Shown: positions 60,741 to 64,000 of the stretch, piece after piece
How the letters are laid out: each line of letters starts with the position of its first letter
Numbering within the stretch: the stretch's first letter is position 1
Assembly (NCBI GenBank): GCA_963680875.1
Contig: OY804578.1
Coordinates: 2,170,001-2,234,000 of the forward strand
From: Bathymodiolus brooksi
Taxonomy: Eukaryota; Mollusca; Bivalvia; Mytilida; Modiolidae
Direction of reading: 5' to 3'
Length of the DNA stretch: 64,000 nucleotides
Notes under the pieces: generated by a model
What the model saw: the letters and a program-made list of their open reading frames with translations, nothing else
What the model was told of the DNA's origin: nothing
Databases searched by the model: none
Position numbers and translations under genes: made by a program

Positions 60741-63438
60741 TTTCTGTGTAGTGTTTTGTATTGATTTATAGATCTTTAGTTTTCTGTGTAGTGTTTGGTA
60801 TTGATATATAGATCTTTAGTTCTCAGTGTAGTGTTTGTATTGATAAATAGATCTTTAGTTTTCTGTGTAGTGTTTTGTATTGATATATAGATCTTTAGTT
60901 TTCTGTGTAGTGTTTTGTATTGATATATAGATCTTTAGTTTTCTGTGTAGTGTTTTGTATTGATATATAGATCTTTAGTTTTCTCTGTAGTGTTTTGTGT
61001 TGATATATAGATCTTTAGTTTTCTGTGTAGTGTTTTGTATTGATATATAGATCTTTAGTTTTCTGTGTAGTGTTTTGTATTGATATATAGATCTTTAGTT
61101 TTCAGTGTAATGTTTTTTATTGATATATAGATCTTTAGTTTTCTGTGTAGTGTTTTGCATTGATATATAGATCTTTAGTTTTCTGTGTAGTGTTTTGTAT
61201 TGATATATAGATCTTTAGTTTTCTGTGTAGTGTTTTGTATTGATATATAGAACTTTAGTTTTATGTGTAGTGTTTTGTATTGATATATAGATCTTTAGTT
61301 TTCTGTGTAGTGTTTTGTATTGATATATAGATCTTTAGTTTTCTATGTAGTGTTTTGTATTGATATATAAATCTTTAGTTTTCTATGTAGTGTTTTGTAT
61401 TGATATATAGATCTTTAGTTTTCTATGTAGTATTTTGTATTGATATATAGATCTTTAGTTTTCTGTGTAGTGTTTTGTATTGATTTATAGATCTTTAGAT
61501 TTCTGTGTAGTGTTTGGTATTGATATATAGATCTTTAGTTCTCAGTGTAGTGTTTGTATTGATAAATAGATCTTTAGTTTTCTGTGTAGTGTTTTGTATT
61601 GATATATAGATCTTTTGTTTTCTGTGTAGTGTTTTGTATTGATATATAGATCTTTAGTTTTCTGTGTAGTGTTTTGTATTGATATATAGATCTTTAGTTT
61701 TCTCTGTAGTGTTTTGTGTTGATATATAGATCTTTAGTTTTCTGTGTAGTGTTTTGTATTGATATATAGATCTTTAGTTTTCTGTGTAGTGTTTTGTATT
61801 GATATATAGATCTTTAGTTTTCAGTGTAATGTTTTTTATTGATATATAGATCTTTAGTTTTCTGTGTAGTGTTTTGCATTGATATATAGATCTTTAGTTT
61901 TCTGTGTAGTGTTTTGTATTGATATATAGATCTTTAGTTTTCTGTGTAGTGTTTTGTATTGATATATAGAACTTTAGTTTTATGTGTAGTGTTTTGTATT
62001 GATATATAGATCTTTAGTTTTCTGTGTAGTGTTTTGTATTGATATATAGATCTTTAGTTTTCTATGTAGTGTTTTGTATTGATATATAAATCTTTAGTTT
62101 TCTATGTAGTGTTTTGTATTGATATATAGATCTTTAGTTTTCTATGTAGTATTTTGTATTGATATATAGATCTTTAATTTTCTGTGTAGTGTTTTGTATT
62201 GATATATAGATCTTTAGTTTTCTATGTAGTGTTTTGTATTGATATATAGATCTTTAGTTTTCTATGTAGTGTTTTGTATTGATATATAAATCTTTAGTTT
62301 TCTATGTAGTGTTTTGTATTGATATATAGATCTTTAGTTTTCTATGTAGTATTTTGTATTGATATATAGATCTTTAGTTTTCTGTGTAGTGTTTTGTATT
62401 GATATATAGATCTTTAGTTTTCTATGTAGTGTTTTGTATTGATATATAAATCTTTAGTTTTCTATGTAGTGTTTTGTATTGATATATAGATCTTTAGTTT
62501 TCTGTGTAGTGTTTTGTATTGATATATAGATCTTTAGTTTTCTGTTTAGTGTTTTGTATTGATATATAGGTCTTTAGTTTTCTGTGTAGTGTTTTGTATT
62601 GATATATAGATCTTTAGTTTTCTGTGTATTGTTTTGTATTGATATATAGATCTTTAGTTTTCTGTGTAGTGGTTTGTACTGATATATAGATCTTTAGTTT
62701 TCTGTGTAGTGTTTTGTATTGATTTATAGATCTTTAGTTTTCTGTGTAGTGTTTGGTATTGATATATAGATCTTTAGTTCTCAGTGTAGTGTTTGTATTG
62801 ATAAATAGATCTTTAGTTTTCTGTGTAGTGTTTTGTATTGATATATAGATCTTTAGTTTTCTGTGTAGTGTTTTGTATTGATATATAGATCTTTAGTTTT
62901 CTGTGTAGTGTTTTGTATTGATATATAGATCTTTAGTTTTCTCTGTAGTGTTTTGTGTTGATATATAGATCTTTAGTTTTCTGTGTAGTGTTTTGTATTG
63001 ATATATAGATCTTTAGTTTTCTGTGTAGTGTTTTGTATTGATATATAGATCTTTAGTTTTCAGTGTAATGTTTTTTATTGATATATAGATCTTTAGTTTT
63101 CTGTGTAGTGTTTTGCATTGATATATAGATCTTTAGTTTTCTGTGTAGTGTTTTGTATTGATATATAGATCTTTAGTTTTCTGTGTAGTGTTTTGTATTG
63201 ATATATAGAACTTTAGTTTTATGTGTAGTGTTTTGTATTGATATATAGATCTTTAGTTTTCTGTGTAGTGTTTTGTATTGATATATAGATCTTTAGTTTT
63301 CTATGTAGTGTTTTGTATTGATATATAAATCTTTAGTTTTCTATGTAGTGTTTTGTATTGATATATAGATCTTTAGTTTTCTATGTAGTATTTTGTATTG
63401 ATATATAGATCTTTAGTTTTCTGTGTAGTGTTTTGTAT
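59478..63438. repeat. Tandem pair of 1,958-bp (49-monomer) units
   Basis: 59,478-61,480 matches 61,436-63,438 at offset 1,958, which is 47 monomers of 40 bp and two of 39 bp. Pairs of landmarks are CTCAG (59,581 and 61,539; 60,820 and 62,778), GAACTT (60,011 and 61,969; 61,250 and 63,208) and the rare CTTTAATTTTCTGTG (60,212 and 62,170). The second copy has CTTTAGATTTC near 61,497. Inside each unit the CTCAG-to-GAACTT stretch occurs twice, 1,239 bp apart. Confidence 0.9.
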
Positions 63439-64000
63439 TGATATATAGATCTTTAGTTTTCTGTGTAGTGTTTTGTATTGATATATAGATCTTTAGTTTT
63501 CTGTGTAGTGTTTGGTAATGATATATAGATCTTTAGTTCTCAGTGTAGTGTTTTGTATTGATAAATAGATCTTTAGTTTTCTGTGTAGTGTTTTGTATTG
63601 ATATATAGATCTTTTGTTTTCTGTGTAGTGTTTTGTATTGATATATATATAGATCTTTAGTTTTCTGTGTAATGTTTTGTATTGATATATAGATCTTTAG
63701 TTTTCTATGTAGTGTTTTGTATTGATATATAAATCTTTAGTTTTCTATGTAGTGTTTTGTATTGATATATAGATCTTTAGTTTTCTGTTTAGTGTTTTGT
63801 ATTGATATATAGATCTTTAGTTTTCTGTGTAGTGTTTTGTATTGATATATAGATCTTTAGTTTTCTGTGTAGTGTTTTGTATTGATATATAGATCTTTAG
63901 TTTTCTGTGTAGTTTTGTGTACTGATATATAGATCTTTAGTTTTCTGTGTAGTGTTTTGTATTGATATATAGATCTTTAGTTTTCTGTGTAGTGTTTTGT
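63439..64000. repeat. Start of another 2.48-kb repeat copy
   Basis: It matches 58,719-59,280 at offset 4,720, including GTTTGGTAATG (63,511), the TA-expanded monomer (TA run near 63,639), GTGTAATG, GTTTAG and GTAGTTTTGTGTACT. It is cut by the window end in mid-monomer (27 bp from 63,974), so the repeat series continues beyond the window. Confidence 0.87.

Larger units (their letters stand above)
1..64000. repeat. 40-bp tandem satellite array spanning the window
   Basis: Every stretch reads as head-to-tail copies of one 40-bp monomer, all in the same orientation, with no inversion and no interrupting sequence. Most copies differ from the consensus at 0 to 3 sites. Summing the length variants I logged gives: 24 monomers of +4, three of +6, one of +2, seven of +1 and thirty of -1, net +93. 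This predicts the phase seen at base 64000, so the array holds 1,597 full monomers plus 27 bp. The consensus is 25% GC. No coding potential exists. The plus-strand monomer has TAG, TAG, TGA and TAG in all three frames. The minus strand has one TAA per monomer, which meets every frame each 120 bp because 40 is not divisible by 3. The array has the form of eukaryotic heterochromatic satellite DNA. The family and its chromosomal position are not identifiable from sequence alone. Confidence 0.98.

Noticed and set aside
1..64000. CRISPR array (regular direct repeats of 40 bp)
   Set aside because: The repeats abut with no unique spacers and are themselves variable. No cas-like coding sequence is present.
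1..64000. Protein-coding tandem repeat or small ORFs
   Set aside because: The plus-strand monomer has stops in all three frames. On the minus strand a TAA recurs each monomer and, with a 40-bp period, cuts each frame every 120 bp. Any longer ORF comes only from chance loss of that stop in CTTTTG-type monomers.
1..64000. TATATA motifs as promoters
   Set aside because: They are part of every monomer, with no associated coding sequence or initiator, so they carry no positional information.
1..64000. Telomeric or subtelomeric repeat
   Set aside because: No short G-rich telomere unit such as TTAGGG, TTTAGGG or TTAGG runs occur. TTTAG here is always followed by TTTTC or a variant of it.
1..64000. 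CENP-B box
   Set aside because: The GC-containing core needed for it (TTCG followed by CGGG) is absent. The consensus has no CpG.
1..64000. Transposon-derived origin (terminal repeats, tails or target-site duplications)
   Set aside because: No boundary of the array lies in the window, and no inverted terminal repeat or coding remnant was seen.

Overview
The whole 64-kb window is one uninterrupted tandem satellite DNA array with a 40-bp monomer. I see no gene, RNA gene, transposon, CRISPR array or unique-sequence island, and the array runs off both ends of the window. The consensus monomer, phased on base 1, has first half TCTTTAGTTTTCTGTGTAGT and second half GTTTTGTATTGATATATAGA. It is 25% GC, strongly strand-asymmetric (22 T, 8 A, 8 G, 2 C on the plus strand) and has no CpG. 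I followed the phase from base 1 to base 64000 and logged every length-changing monomer. The net +93 bp I counted agrees with the observed end phase of +13 modulo 40. This gives 1,597 complete monomers plus a 27-bp partial one.

An array of this kind points to a eukaryotic chromosome: centromeric, pericentromeric, subtelomeric or other heterochromatic satellite, assembled with long reads. The sequence does not let me name the species or the satellite family. There is no CENP-B box, no telomeric repeat and no flanking single-copy DNA to place it.

The information lies in how monomer variants are ordered. Diagnostic substitutions and indels (44-bp monomers with two extra TA units, 39-bp monomers lacking one T, 41-bp and 46-bp monomers) recur in the same order. 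They reveal nested duplications of about 124, 240, 400, 680, 840, 920, 1,200-1,360, 1,958, 2,482, 3,762, 4,724, 5,644, 5,978 and more than 8,000 bp. This is higher-order-repeat structure shaped by repeated unequal exchange or conversion.

Layout. 1-9.4 kb: a block whose first 3.06 kb recurs at 5,979 and, in part, at 18,735. 3.06-5.46 kb recurs at 16.3-18.7 kb. 7.9-10.5 kb is a tandem pair of 1.2-1.4 kb units. 10.4-10.9 and 22.4-23.0 kb carry a 240-bp (6-monomer) unit in two and three copies. 12.5-14.8 kb is a pair of 31-monomer (1,244-bp) units. 14.1-17.4 kb recurs at 22.6-25.9 kb. 25.0-27.0 kb recurs at 29.7-31.7 kb, and 27.5-29.8 kb at 33.2-35.4 kb. From about 35.4 kb the variant set changes (a GAACTTTA/TTTTATG monomer appears and the CTTCAG monomer disappears). 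This distal domain holds a nearly identical 1,360-bp tandem pair (36.8-39.4 kb), 2,038- and 3,762-bp duplications (43-50.7 kb), a 680-bp pair (51.7-53.1 kb), an end-to-end 2.48-kb higher-order repeat pair (53.8-58.7 kb) with a truncated third copy, and a 1,958-bp pair (59.5-63.4 kb).

I did not find a new gene system. The most notable material is the detailed turnover record of the array: an apparently identical 3-kb copy pair, the two-domain boundary near 35.4 kb, and a chimeric monomer at 24.5 kb.
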